A stretch of 64,000 nucleotides of DNA. Source: Planctomycetes bacterium ADurb.Bin069 (lineage in GTDB: Bacteria > Planctomycetota > UBA8108 > UBA8890 > UBA8898). The DNA lies in contig MWEK01000002.1 in assembly GCA_002070955.1 (NCBI GenBank), positions 153,956 to 217,955 on the forward strand, read 5' to 3'. The notes beneath the pieces were generated by a model, which did not search any database, was not told the origin of the DNA, and saw nothing but the letters and a program-made list of their open reading frames with translations. This document shows, piece after piece, positions 9,366-17,775 of the stretch (position 1 is the first letter of the stretch; each line of letters opens with the position of its first letter). Made by a program: the position numbers and the translations under genes.

Positions 9366-9784
9366 CTGAGCTTCCGGCCGGTCGTCGTCAGGACGAGCTT
9401 GCCGTGCTTGACGCCCCGGCGGCTGACGAGCTCCTCGCCGAACCGCTTGATCTTGCGGGCCGCGCCCCTGAGGATGAGCACCTCCAGACAGTTGTGCGCG
9501 TCGAGGTGCACGTGCGTGGTCGCGACGATCAACGCATGCCGGCGATGCTGCGCCTCGGTGAGATTCTTGGGCAGTTCCAGGTGATCGTGGTCGTAGACCA
9601 GGGACACCACGCCCACCGCCTCGCCCGCGCCGGGCACCCACTCCTCCTCCTCGATAATGCACTCGCGGATGAGATCGCGGATCGCCTCGGACCGGTTGGT
9701 GTACCCCATGCGCGCGTTCCGGCGGTCGAAGCGGGCGCGCAACTCCTCCTCCAGCGACACGCCGAAACGTGTGATTCGTCCCAT
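9362..9784 (-). CDS. nikR: NikR nickel-responsive transcriptional regulator
   Basis: A 140-aa ribbon-helix-helix repressor that senses Ni(II) and normally controls nickel uptake or nickel-enzyme genes. The N-terminal 45 residues form the CopG-type fold (ITRFGVSLEEELRARFD). The C-terminal ACT-like domain has the full metal site: H80, H91 and H93 in THVHLDAH, and C99 in NCLEV. These match E. coli H76, H87, H89 and C95 in spacing. The start at 9784 is fixed by AGGAGG six bases upstream; the ATG at 9790 touches that site. The stop overlaps the addB relic. No nickel transporter or hydrogenase gene is visible, so its targets lie elsewhere. Confidence 0.93.
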   Translation of the reverse strand: MGRITRFGVSLEEELRARFDRRNARMGYTNRSEAIRDLIRECIIEEEEWVPGAGEAVGVVSLVYDHDHLELPKNLTEAQHRRHALIVATTHVHLDAHNCLEVLILRGAARKIKRFGEELVSRRGVKHGKLVLTTTGRKLR

Positions 9785-9843
9785 GGGCATCCTCCTGGGC
9801 GCCGATGTGACCACAGGAGGAACTGCCGCGCAAGAGGCGCGGG

Positions 9844-11277
9844 TTACTGGCTCACCCAGGCCGCCCGAACCTTGTCGCGCCCCATGGGCGTCACGAGCTC
9901 GATGATGGTCGCCGCGTCCACGATGGGCAGGGCGGCGGGCGCGTCGCTCATGGCGAGTTTGAACTTCTCCTGCTTGACGACGTTCTCTTCGTCGCGGCAC
10001 TGTGCGGCGCGATGGAAGTCCTGCGCCTCGACGGCCACCTGCTTGCGCCGGGCCAGCTCGGCGAGCTTCTCGTCGAGCATGGCGACGCTGAGGGCGTCGG
10101 GCGCGCCCTGGCGGCGAGTGCGCGCCTTCGCGGCGGCGTGGTCGAGGATGGAGCAGGCCAGGGGAAAGGCCTCCTGTTCGGAGACCTCGCTGGCCGCCAC
10201 GAAGGCCTGGTCGATGGCTTCGTCGGTGATGCGCACCCGGTGGAAGGCGTCGAGGCGCGACCGGTTCGCGCGCAGGATCCGGAGCGCCTCCTCGCCCTGG
10301 GGCGCCGGGACTCTGACGGGCGTCAGCCGCGGCATCACGTAGGGATCGCCCTGAATATGGCTTTCGTAGGTGGTCGCGTCGCACACCAGCACCACCGGGA
10401 AGGCGCTTCGGGCCAAAACGAACCGGAGGAGCAGCGCGGCTTCGTCCCACGCCGGCGACCGAGCGAACATGTCCATGTCGTCGATGAGGAGCACGAACGG
10501 CCCCGGGGTGCGCACCTCGTTCAGGAACTCGGCGATCTTTTGCTGGGCGCGCTGCCAGCGCCAGCCGACCAGCTTGAAGATCTCCAGGTGCAGCGGGTGC
10601 AGGCACGGCGCGATGCCTCCCTCGCGGGCGAGCTCGCGAACGATGCCCACCAGCAGGGCGTGCTTGCCCACGCCCCTGGCGCCGATGATGGCGACGTGGG
10701 GCGAATCGGCCCGCCGCAGCGCCGTCATGATCTTCGCGGCCAGATCGGGACGCTCGATGATGACCTGTTCGTCCTCCGCCGCGTCGCGCCACTCCGACGC
10801 CACCGCGAGGAGGTTGGGCCGGAGGTGCACCAGATTCGAGCGGTACCCCGCCCTGGCCTCGCCGACGCAGCTCAGGACGATCTGCCTGAATTGGACCAGA
10901 TCGCCCCCCGCGCTTCGCAGCGCCGCGGCGGCGTCGCTGCGGCCGTGGCGCAGAATTCCGAGGAGCAGGTGCGAAGTCCCCGCCAGTTCGTGTCCGAGGC
11001 GGCGCGCCTCTTCCAAGGCGGCATCGAGCACGTCGGCCCACTGGCGGGCATCCTGCTCGGCGCCGGCGGGCGCCGCGGGCGGATCCGCGAGCAACGCCTT
11101 GAGCGCCTGAACATCGATGCCCGCGCGCCGGAGAAGCACGGCCGCATTGCCCCCTTCCTCCCGCATCACGGCGGATAGAAGATCCATGGCCGCCGGCGCG
11201 TTCAGGCCGCGGGACTGCGCGTCCGCCTGCGCGGACGACAGGATCGTTTGGGCCTGCCTGCTGAATCTGGATCGCAC
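9844..11277 (-). CDS. ClpC-like single-AAA protein with altered Walker motifs
   Basis: A 477-aa cytoplasmic protein with the front half of a ClpC/MecB unfoldase. It has two Clp-N repeats (about residues 1-140, starting RFSRQAQTILSSAQ), one AAA+ domain (about 165-390), and a UVR-like coiled motif (about 408-440, AVEAQDFHRAAQCRDEE). The second AAA domain is absent. Walker A reads GARGVGKHA, with His where Thr or Ser binds magnesium. Walker B ends IDDMD rather than the usual DE. ATP may therefore be bound poorly or not hydrolysed. I chose GTG 11277 because GGGAG lies eight bases upstream and the protein then begins like ClpC; 11313 is an upstream alternative. It is 59 bases upstream of nikR on the same strand. 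A small inverted repeat (GCCGAT/ATCGGC, 11408-11422) precedes it. Confidence 0.75.
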   Translation of the reverse strand: MRSRFSRQAQTILSSAQADAQSRGLNAPAAMDLLSAVMREEGGNAAVLLRRAGIDVQALKALLADPPAAPAGAEQDARQWADVLDAALEEARRLGHELAGTSHLLLGILRHGRSDAAAALRSAGGDLVQFRQIVLSCVGEARAGYRSNLVHLRPNLLAVASEWRDAAEDEQVIIERPDLAAKIMTALRRADSPHVAIIGARGVGKHALLVGIVRELAREGGIAPCLHPLHLEIFKLVGWRWQRAQQKIAEFLNEVRTPGPFVLLIDDMDMFARSPAWDEAALLLRFVLARSAFPVVLVCDATTYESHIQGDPYVMPRLTPVRVPAPQGEEALRILRANRSRLDAFHRVRITDEAIDQAFVAASEVSEQEAFPLACSILDHAAAKARTRRQGAPDALSVAMLDEKLAELARRKQVAVEAQDFHRAAQCRDEENVVKQEKFKLAMSDAPAALPIVDAATIIELVTPMGRDKVRAAWVSQ

Positions 11278-11459
11278 CCTACCGTCTCCCCACGTGCTTC
11301 GCCGGCGCGCCACGCGATGCCGGCTTACTTTCTTTTTCGGATGGTAGCGGCGATTCCCGTACCTCCGCCCCCCGGGAAACCGCGGCGGCGCGCGGCGCGG
11401 CGGGAACGCCGATATTATCGGCAGCGGCGGGAGCGGGCGGCCGTGCGGCGCGGCTCCCC

Positions 11460-12260
11460 TCAGGCGAAGTACGCCACCGCGTTGGCGAAAATGCCCAGCC
11501 CGTCGGCAAACTCGGGCAGCGGTTCTCCCGCGCGCCTGAGCGCCGCGGCGCGCGCCGGCCAGTCGTCGCGCTGGAGAAAGTGAACCGCGCGCTCCGGGTG
11601 CGGCATCAGGCCGAAGATCCGGCCCGACCGGTCGCAGATGCCGGCAATGTCATCCAGCGACCCGTTCGGATTCCAAGGGAAGCGGCCGCCCGCGGGCGCG
11701 CCGTCGGGCCCGGCGTACCTGAGCGCCACCTGGCGGTGGGCGACCAGCGCCGCGTGGACATCGGCGCCGGCCGTGAAACGCCCCTCGCCGTGGGCCACGG
11801 GAAGGCGGATCGTTCCCAGGCCGCGGGTGAAGACGCAGGGAGAATCCTCCACCCTGCACCGGACCCAGCGGCACTCGTAGCGCGCCTGCGCGTTGTGAGT
11901 CAGCCCGGCCGCGGCGGCCCGCGTCTCCGGCCACGGCAGGAGCCCCAGGCAGGTCAGCACCTGGAAGCCGTTGCAGATGCCGATCACCAGACGATCGCCG
12001 GCGGCGAACTCCCAGAGCGCGTCGCGCAGGCCGTGGCGCAGCCGGTTCGCGAGCGCCTTGCCCGAGCTCGTGTCGTCCCCGTAGGAGAATCCGCCCGGCA
12101 CCACGAGGATCTGCCAATCCGCCAGACGCGCGCGGCCATCGATCAGATCGTTCAGGTGCACGGCGACCGCTTCGCCGCCCGCCTGCGCGAAGGCCCAGCA
12201 CGTCTCTTCGTCGCAGTTGATACCGTGCCCGGTGAGAACCAGCACCCTGGGGCTCGCCAT
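11460..12260 (-). CDS. purQ: PurQ, FGAM synthase glutaminase subunit
   Basis: Supplies ammonia from glutamine to PurL for formylglycinamidine ribonucleotide synthesis, the fourth step of de novo purine synthesis. The 266-aa class I glutamine amidotransferase has the nucleophile Cys in GICNGFQ, the oxyanion-type VVPGGFSYGDD, and the His-Glu pair in LMPHPERAVH. The ATG at 12260 is preceded by GAGGAG. It follows purL by 17 bases in the same operon. It is slightly longer than the small PurQ of Bacillus and fits the PurL of this window. Confidence 0.95.
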   Translation of the reverse strand: MASPRVLVLTGHGINCDEETCWAFAQAGGEAVAVHLNDLIDGRARLADWQILVVPGGFSYGDDTSSGKALANRLRHGLRDALWEFAAGDRLVIGICNGFQVLTCLGLLPWPETRAAAAGLTHNAQARYECRWVRCRVEDSPCVFTRGLGTIRLPVAHGEGRFTAGADVHAALVAHRQVALRYAGPDGAPAGGRFPWNPNGSLDDIAGICDRSGRIFGLMPHPERAVHFLQRDDWPARAAALRRAGEPLPEFADGLGIFANAVAYFA

Positions 12261-12277
12261 GACCGTCGCTCCTCGCC

Positions 12278-15250
12278 TCAGAACCCCTCGAACGTCCGGC
12301 GGTACGCCTCGGCGAGCTGCGCGACGCCCGCGCGGACGACGGGCGCCGCGCCGTGGGTCACCGCGACTTCAGCGTCCTCCGTCACGCGGCCGACATACAC
12401 CGCCTCCTCGCCCCGCAGACACTCCTCGAACGCCGCGCGCGCCTCGGGCGCCACCGTGCACAGGATCCGGCCGGGCGTCTCGCTGAAAAGCAGCTCGGCG
12501 TCGTTCAGGCGCTTCGCCTCGGGCAGCGCCGCCAAGTCGACGGCGCAGCCCAGCCCGCCCGCGATCGCTTGGCGCGCCAGCGCCGCGCCGAGCCCGCCGA
12601 GGCCCGGCGCCTCGGCGCTGGTCACCAGGCCGCCCGCCGCCGCGCGCTCGTAGGCGCGATACAGCGACGCGCTCCGCGCCGACGGCACGGGCACGACGCT
12701 GCCCAGGTACGGGCGCCCGCGCCGCGCCGCGCCCCACCACGCGAGAAACTCCGAGCCGCCCAACTCCGCCCGCGTCGCGCCGAGGAGGTAAACCAGATCG
12801 CCCGGCGCCTTGAAGTCCGCCGACACGCAGCGCGCGACATCCTCGACGATCCCCAGGGAGGAAATCAGGATCGTGGGCGGCACGGAGATCGCCACCGGCG
12901 TCCCCCCCGGGGCGAACCCCGCGAAATCGTTGAACATGCTGTCCTTGCCCGAGATGAACGGCGTGCCGTAGGCGACCGCGAAGTCGCGGCAGGCGCGGAT
13001 CGCCTCCTTGAGCTGCCAGAGGCGCTCCGGCTCGTAGGACGAGCACCAGCAGGTGTTGTCCAGCAGCGCCAGGCGGTCCAACGTGCCGCCCGCCGCGATC
13101 GCCTGCCTGACGGCGGCATCGACGGCGCACGCCGCCATGGCGTAGGGATCCAGATCGCCGTAGGCGGGAAAGAGCGCCTGGGAGAGCACGATTCCGCGCC
13201 GGCGGTCGAGCAGCGGCCGCACCACCGTCGCCCGCGCGTTGACTTCGCCGGTCCCGACGAGCGGCTTGAGCACCGCGCCGCCCTGGACCTCGTGATCGTA
13301 CTGCCGCGAGATGAAGGCGTAGGACGCGATGTTCCGCCGGGCCATGACGCCCAGCAGCGCCGCGCCGAGGTCCGCGGGCAGGGTGTCGGGCTCGTCGGGC
13401 GCCGGGCGCGGCGGCGCCTTGGAGGCGAGCCGCTTGCGGGGCAGCCCGTCGTGGAGGAAGTCCAGGTCCACGTCCATGATGACGGCGCCGTGCCAGCGCA
13501 CCCGGCAGCGGCCCGAGGCCTCGAAGCAACCGATGGCCGCGGCCTCGACCCCGCGGCGCGCCATGAGATCGGTGAAAGCGTCGAGCTTGTCGGGCGGCAC
13601 GGCGAGCGTCATGCGCTCCTGGGACTCGCTGATCCAGATCTGCCAGGGCTCCAGGCCCGGATACTTCAGCGGCACGCGGTCCAGCTCGACGACGCACCCG
13701 CCGCACTCCCGCGCCATCTCCGCCACCGAGCACGAGAGCCCCCCCGCCCCGTTGTCCGTGATGCTGTTGTACAGGCCCGCGTCCCGGGCCTCCTTGATGA
13801 TGGCGTCGGAGAACTTCTTCTGCGTGATCGGATCGCCGATCTGCACCGCCGTCGCCGGCGAACCCGAGCTGAGGGCTTCCGACGAGAACGTGGCGCCGTG
13901 AATGCCGTCGCGGCCCACGCGCCCACCCACCATGACGATGACGTCGCCTGGCCGCGCCGCCTTCAGGTGGGACGGCCGCCCCGCGCTGGTGCGCGGCATG
14001 AGCCCCACCGTGCCGGCGAAGACGAGCGGCTTGCCGCGGTAGCGCGGGTCGAAGCACACGAACCCCTGGGGCGTCGGGACGCCGGAGCAGTTGCCGCCGA
14101 CGTTCACGCCCTCGATGACGCCGTCCATGATGCGCCGCGGGGAGAGGAGCGGCTCGGTGCACGCCTTGTCCCGGAACAGAAGCCGCGGGTCATCAGGCGG
14201 CGCCAGGCAGAAACCGTAGCGGTTGGCGATGGGCTTGGCGCCCAGGCCGCAGCCGATCGCGTCGCGGTTGACGCCCACGACGCCCGTGACGGCGCCGCCG
14301 AAGGGATCCAGCGCCGAGGGGCTGTTGTGGGTCTCCACCTTGTCGGTGACCAGGTACTCGTCATCGAAGGCGATGGCGCCCGAGTTGTCGCGGAAGACCG
14401 ACACGCAGAAATCGTCCTTCCCCTTGGCGGCGCGGATGGCCGCCGTCGCGCCCTTGATGTACGTCGCGTAAAGGCCGTCCTCGACCTCGTCGAGGGCGGC
14501 GGCGAAGATGGTGTGCTTGCAGTGCTCGGACCAGGTTTGGGCCAGGGACTCGAGCTCGATGTCGGTGGGCATGCGGCCGCACCGCCGGAAATACGCCCGG
14601 ATGGCCAGGAGCGAGTCGCGGTCCAGCGCCAGCGGCCCGCGCCGCCCGCCGCGGGGATCGGGGATGCCTTCCCGGCCCAGGCGGAGCAGTTCCTCCTCGG
14701 GAAGGTCCAGATCCACCACGGCGACCTCGGCCGGAGCGGGCAGCGCCACCCGCGGGATGTACGGCGCCGCCGCGCCCGCGCGCTCTTCTTCCGCCGAGCG
14801 GACCTGGATATGGTGGATGAGCGGGTTGGCGAAGGCGGCGGCGATGGCATCGACCTGGCCGCGGGCGAGCCGGCCCGCCAGGAAGGTCGTCTGCGAGGAG
14901 TAGACGTCCTCGCCCGGGGCGAAGGGCGCTCCCAGCAGATCGCCGATCCCCTCCCTTGCCGTGCGGCCGACGTTGTCGGTCACGCCGGGCAGAAACGCGA
15001 TCTCGAAGGACCAGTCGAACCGCGGGGGCAGGAGCGGCCGATCGGCGGCGCTCTCCTCGGTGACCGGGTGCGTGAGCATGGCGCGGACGCGCTCGAGTTC
15101 GTCGGGCGCCAGGTCTTTGACAACGGTGTAATTGTCGACGAGCCGTAGATCTTCCACCACGGCGCCGGGAAACTGGCGCGCGATCGCGGCCTTCCGCGCC
15201 TGCGCGCGCGCGTCGGCGCCCGCGGCGCGAACGTGGATTCGATGTGCCAT
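12278..15250 (-). CDS. purL: PurL (PurSL-type), FGAM synthase large subunit
   Basis: ATP-dependent conversion of FGAR to FGAM in purine synthesis, together with PurQ. The protein has 990 aa. The first 170 or so residues form a fused PurS-like/linker region (VTDNVGRTAREGIGDLLG), so no separate purS is needed. The FGAM synthase signature TWSEHCKH lies at 239-246. It is followed by two AIR-synthase-type halves (VETHNSPSALDPFGGA, SCSVAEMARECGG). ATG 15250 has GAGG seven bases upstream; the in-frame ATG at 15256 is too close to it. A clear promoter lies 25-60 bases upstream, and purQ follows. Confidence 0.95.
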   Translation of the reverse strand: MAHRIHVRAAGADARAQARKAAIARQFPGAVVEDLRLVDNYTVVKDLAPDELERVRAMLTHPVTEESAADRPLLPPRFDWSFEIAFLPGVTDNVGRTAREGIGDLLGAPFAPGEDVYSSQTTFLAGRLARGQVDAIAAAFANPLIHHIQVRSAEEERAGAAAPYIPRVALPAPAEVAVVDLDLPEEELLRLGREGIPDPRGGRRGPLALDRDSLLAIRAYFRRCGRMPTDIELESLAQTWSEHCKHTIFAAALDEVEDGLYATYIKGATAAIRAAKGKDDFCVSVFRDNSGAIAFDDEYLVTDKVETHNSPSALDPFGGAVTGVVGVNRDAIGCGLGAKPIANRYGFCLAPPDDPRLLFRDKACTEPLLSPRRIMDGVIEGVNVGGNCSGVPTPQGFVCFDPRYRGKPLVFAGTVGLMPRTSAGRPSHLKAARPGDVIVMVGGRVGRDGIHGATFSSEALSSGSPATAVQIGDPITQKKFSDAIIKEARDAGLYNSITDNGAGGLSCSVAEMARECGGCVVELDRVPLKYPGLEPWQIWISESQERMTLAVPPDKLDAFTDLMARRGVEAAAIGCFEASGRCRVRWHGAVIMDVDLDFLHDGLPRKRLASKAPPRPAPDEPDTLPADLGAALLGVMARRNIASYAFISRQYDHEVQGGAVLKPLVGTGEVNARATVVRPLLDRRRGIVLSQALFPAYGDLDPYAMAACAVDAAVRQAIAAGGTLDRLALLDNTCWCSSYEPERLWQLKEAIRACRDFAVAYGTPFISGKDSMFNDFAGFAPGGTPVAISVPPTILISSLGIVEDVARCVSADFKAPGDLVYLLGATRAELGGSEFLAWWGAARRGRPYLGSVVPVPSARSASLYRAYERAAAGGLVTSAEAPGLGGLGAALARQAIAGGLGCAVDLAALPEAKRLNDAELLFSETPGRILCTVAPEARAAFEECLRGEEAVYVGRVTEDAEVAVTHGAAPVVRAGVAQLAEAYRRTFEGF

Positions 15251-15281
15251 GCGCATGCCTCGCCCGAGGGACAATCCCGGG

Positions 15282-15310
15282 ATTGTAGGACCCGGGCGCC
15301 CGGCGCGCAA
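15282..15310 (-). promoter_or_regulatory. Probable sigma-70 promoter of purL-purQ
   Basis: On the minus strand TTGCGC (15310-15305), a 17-base spacer and TACAAT (15287-15282) give a near-consensus promoter. The predicted start is near 15275, 25 bases before the purL ATG. No PurR-like palindrome or riboswitch was seen. Confidence 0.6.
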
Positions 15311-15317
15311 CGCCGGG

Positions 15318-15347
15318 TTGTGGCCCCGCCGCGGCGCGCTCTATAAT
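15318..15347 (+). promoter_or_regulatory. Probable sigma-70 promoter of nifU-nifS
   Basis: TTGTGG (15318-15323), an 18-base spacer and a perfect TATAAT (15342-15347). The predicted start is near 15354. The leader then holds a perfect GC hairpin (CCCCGCCG/CGGCGGGG, 15359-15378) and a GTCTAC/GTAGAC inverted repeat (15389-15407). Confidence 0.55.
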
Positions 15348-15388
15348 CGCACCTCGCGCCCCGCCGCGCGCGGCGGGGCTTGTGTAAT

Positions 15389-15407
15389 GTCTACTTGTGC
15401 GGTAGAC
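15389..15407 (+). promoter_or_regulatory. Inverted repeat in the nifU leader
   Basis: GTCTAC at 15389-15394 and GTAGAC at 15402-15407 flank a 7-base centre, about 32 bases before the nifU ATG. It could be an operator for an iron-sulfur sensing repressor or part of a leader hairpin. No known consensus is matched exactly. Confidence 0.35.
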
Positions 15408-15438
15408 TTTGAAAACGACGACGGCCCGGAGCCTAAGC

Positions 15439-16368
15439 ATGGCCTGGAACTACAGCGAAAAAACCAAGCAGCTCTTCATGGATGCGGTCCACGGCAAGCC
15501 CGGAACCCACATGGGCGAGATCGCGGACCCGGACGGCCTCGGCGACCACGGCTCGATCGCCTGCGGCGATGCCCTCAGGTTCACCTTCCGCGTCCGGCGC
15601 CACCCGACGGACCCGACCCGGGACGTCATCACCGAGGCGCGCTACCTGACCTTCGGCTGCACTTCGGCCATCGCCGCCTCCGAGGCGCTTTGCACCATTA
15701 TCGAGGAAGGCCGCTTCACGCCCATTCAGGCCCTCAGCGTCACCAACGAGGACATCGTGGAGTTTCTCGAGGGCCTGCCCGACCAGAAGATCCACTGCTC
15801 GGTCATGGGCGCCGAGGCGCTCCAGGCCGCGGTCTTCAACTGGGCCCGGAAGCGCGGCGTCGATCTGACGAAGCTCGGCATCGATATCCACCAGGAGGAG
15901 CAGGAGGAAGGCCGCGTCGTCTGCAAGTGTTTCAACCTCACCGAGCCTTATATCAAGCGCAAGATCCGCGAGCTCGGGCTGCGCACCATTCCCGAAATCA
16001 CGAATGCCATCAAGGCGGGAGGCGCCTGCATGTTGTGCCACCACGCGCCGGGGGGGCTTCAAGATCTCCTGAACGAGGCCTGGGGCGCGGAGGCGGCCGG
16101 CGCCGCTCCGGCCGCCTCCGCGCCGGCGCCGCTCTCGCCCTACCAGTTCGGCAAGAAGATCGAGAAAACCATGGAGGATTACATCCGCCCCATGCTGCAG
16201 CGCGACGGGGGCGACATCAACATCGTCGACATCAAGGACACCGTCGTTTACTGCCGCCTCGGCGGCGCCTGCGCCCAGTGCGCGGGCTCCCAGCGCACGC
16301 TGAAGAACCTCGTCGAGCGGACGCTCAAGGAGCAGGTCGACGAGCGCGTGCGGGTGATAGAGGTCTAG
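15439..16368 (+). CDS. nifU: NifU iron-sulfur cluster scaffold
   Basis: A 309-aa scaffold on which Fe-S clusters are built with sulfur from NifS. It has the full three-part NifU design: an IscU-like domain (C42, C74, C120), a BFD-type [2Fe-2S] domain (C162, C164, C197, C200), and a C-terminal NifU domain (C272, C278, C281 in GGACAQCAG). ATG 15439 has GGAG seven bases upstream. nifS follows after four bases. No nif structural genes are in the window, so this is probably the general Fe-S system. It would serve the many clusters encoded nearby, including AddB and the ferredoxins at 61-64 kb. Confidence 0.95.
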   Translation: MAWNYSEKTKQLFMDAVHGKPGTHMGEIADPDGLGDHGSIACGDALRFTFRVRRHPTDPTRDVITEARYLTFGCTSAIAASEALCTIIEEGRFTPIQALSVTNEDIVEFLEGLPDQKIHCSVMGAEALQAAVFNWARKRGVDLTKLGIDIHQEEQEEGRVVCKCFNLTEPYIKRKIRELGLRTIPEITNAIKAGGACMLCHHAPGGLQDLLNEAWGAEAAGAAPAASAPAPLSPYQFGKKIEKTMEDYIRPMLQRDGGDINIVDIKDTVVYCRLGGACAQCAGSQRTLKNLVERTLKEQVDERVRVIEV

Positions 16369-16372
16369 GCCG

Positions 16373-17593
16373 ATGCAGCTTGTCTACGCCGACAACAACG
16401 CGACGACGCAGCCCGCCCCCGAGGTCGTCGAGGCCATGCGGCCCTATCTCTCCGAGGTGTTCTTCAACCCGAGTTCGATGTACGAGGCCGCGCGGAAGGC
16501 CTCGGAGGCCGTCGGAAAGGCCAGGGACGTCGTCGCACGCTTCGTCGGGGCGGACGCCAAGGAGATCGTCTTCACGTCCTGCGCCACGGAGAGCAACAAC
16601 GCGGCCATCGCGGGCGTCGCGAAGGCCGTCCCCGCGCGGCGGCACATCGTCACCACCGCGGTGGAGCACCCGGCGGTGCTCGAAATGTGCCGGGAGATGG
16701 CCCGCGCCGGCTGGGAGGTCGACTTCCTTCCGGTGCGCCGCGACGGCTCCCTCGACGTCGATGCCTACGTGCGCGCCCTGCGGCCCGACACGCTCCTGGT
16801 CACCGTCATGCACGCCAACAACGAGACGGGCGTCATCTTCCCCATCGCCGAGCTGGCGCGCATCGCCAAAGCCACCGACCCGCGCATCGTGTTTCACACC
16901 GATGCGACCCAGACCGCCGGCAAGCTGCCGATCGACCTGGCCGGGGAGTTCCGCGAGGTCGATCTGCTGTCTTTCTCCGGCCACAAGCTCCATGGGCCCA
17001 AAGGCATCGGCGCGTTGTACGTGCGCCGCGGCACCCCGTGGCGCCCCTGGCTGATCGGGGGCCACCAGGAAGGCGCGCGGCGCGCCGGCACCGAGAACGT
17101 GGCCTTCATGGTGGCGATGGCCAAGGCCGCGGAGCTCGCGGCGGCGCACCTGAGCAAGGACGAGGCCAGGATCGGGCGCATGCGCGACCGCCTCCAGGCG
17201 GCGCTCCAGGAGCGCGTTCCCTTCGTCGAGGTCAACGGCCTGGGCGCGCCGCGCCTGCCCAACACGCTCAACATCGCCTGCCACTACATCGAGGGCGAGG
17301 GAATTCTCTACCAGCTCAGCGACGCGGGCATCTGCGCGTCCAGCGGCTCGGCCTGCACGTCGGGCTCGCTGGAGCCTTCGCATGTCCTCCGGGCCATGCA
17401 GGTGCCCTTCACCGCCATCCACGGCTCGGTGCGCTTCAGCCTGAGCCGCTACACCACCGACGCCGACATCGACCGCATCATCGAGGTCTTCCCCCGCATC
17501 GCGGCCGCCCTGCGCGCCCTTTCCCCCTACTGGGACGCGGCGAGGAACGCGCCGCGCACCGGCTCCGCGCCGGCGCCCGCCCGCGGGAAATAG
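16373..17593 (+). CDS. nifS: NifS-type cysteine desulfurase
   Basis: A PLP enzyme that removes sulfur from cysteine as a persulfide and passes it to NifU. The 406-aa class V aminotransferase fold shows the PLP lysine K205 in SGHKLHGPKG, H99 in VEHPAV, and the active-site C328 in SSGSACTSGSLEPSH. The short active-site loop is of the NifS/IscS group rather than SufS. It is in the same operon as nifU, four bases downstream. The last 20 or so residues are a Pro/Ala-rich tail that adds little to the fold. Confidence 0.95.
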   Translation: MQLVYADNNATTQPAPEVVEAMRPYLSEVFFNPSSMYEAARKASEAVGKARDVVARFVGADAKEIVFTSCATESNNAAIAGVAKAVPARRHIVTTAVEHPAVLEMCREMARAGWEVDFLPVRRDGSLDVDAYVRALRPDTLLVTVMHANNETGVIFPIAELARIAKATDPRIVFHTDATQTAGKLPIDLAGEFREVDLLSFSGHKLHGPKGIGALYVRRGTPWRPWLIGGHQEGARRAGTENVAFMVAMAKAAELAAAHLSKDEARIGRMRDRLQAALQERVPFVEVNGLGAPRLPNTLNIACHYIEGEGILYQLSDAGICASSGSACTSGSLEPSHVLRAMQVPFTAIHGSVRFSLSRYTTDADIDRIIEVFPRIAAALRALSPYWDAARNAPRTGSAPAPARGK

Positions 17594-17737
17594 CGCCGCA
17601 GGCGGAGCGCCGCGTTCAATCGCCGCACCCCCGCCGGATCCAGGCCGGCCGAACCCGGCGCCGCGCCGCGCGCTTCAACTTCGCCTCCTCGCGCGCCACG
17701 ACGGCGCCGCCGCGCTGGCCCCCGCGGCGTCGCGCGT

Positions 17738-17775
17738 CTCACGCTCCCACGCTCGTTCCCTTGACGGGAACGAGC
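17738..17775 (-). repeat. Repeat-like stem-loop at the end of the HEAT gene
   Basis: Perfect 10-bp arms GCTCGTTCCC (17751-17760) and GGGAACGAGC (17766-17775) with a 5-base loop. On the minus strand the arm continues as GTGGGAGCGTGAGAC and provides the stop codon. GGGAACGAGCGTGGG-type sequence is common in dispersed palindromic repeats of bacterial genomes. Only one copy is in this window, so dispersal is not shown. Confidence 0.45.

Noticed and set aside
9362..9833. Frame starting at 9833 that reads through nikR in another phase
   Set aside because: The upstream part is an out-of-phase reading of nikR; nikR itself has all metal ligands and an ideal ribosome site.
12353..15148. 931-codon plus-strand open frame opposite purL
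   Set aside because: No recognisable domain and composition dominated by Arg/Ala/His/Gly; purL on the other strand has full FGAM synthase signatures.
17527..17742. 71-codon minus-strand frame after the HEAT gene
   Set aside because: Arg/Gly/Ala-rich, overlaps the nifS 3' end, no ribosome site or homology-like motif.
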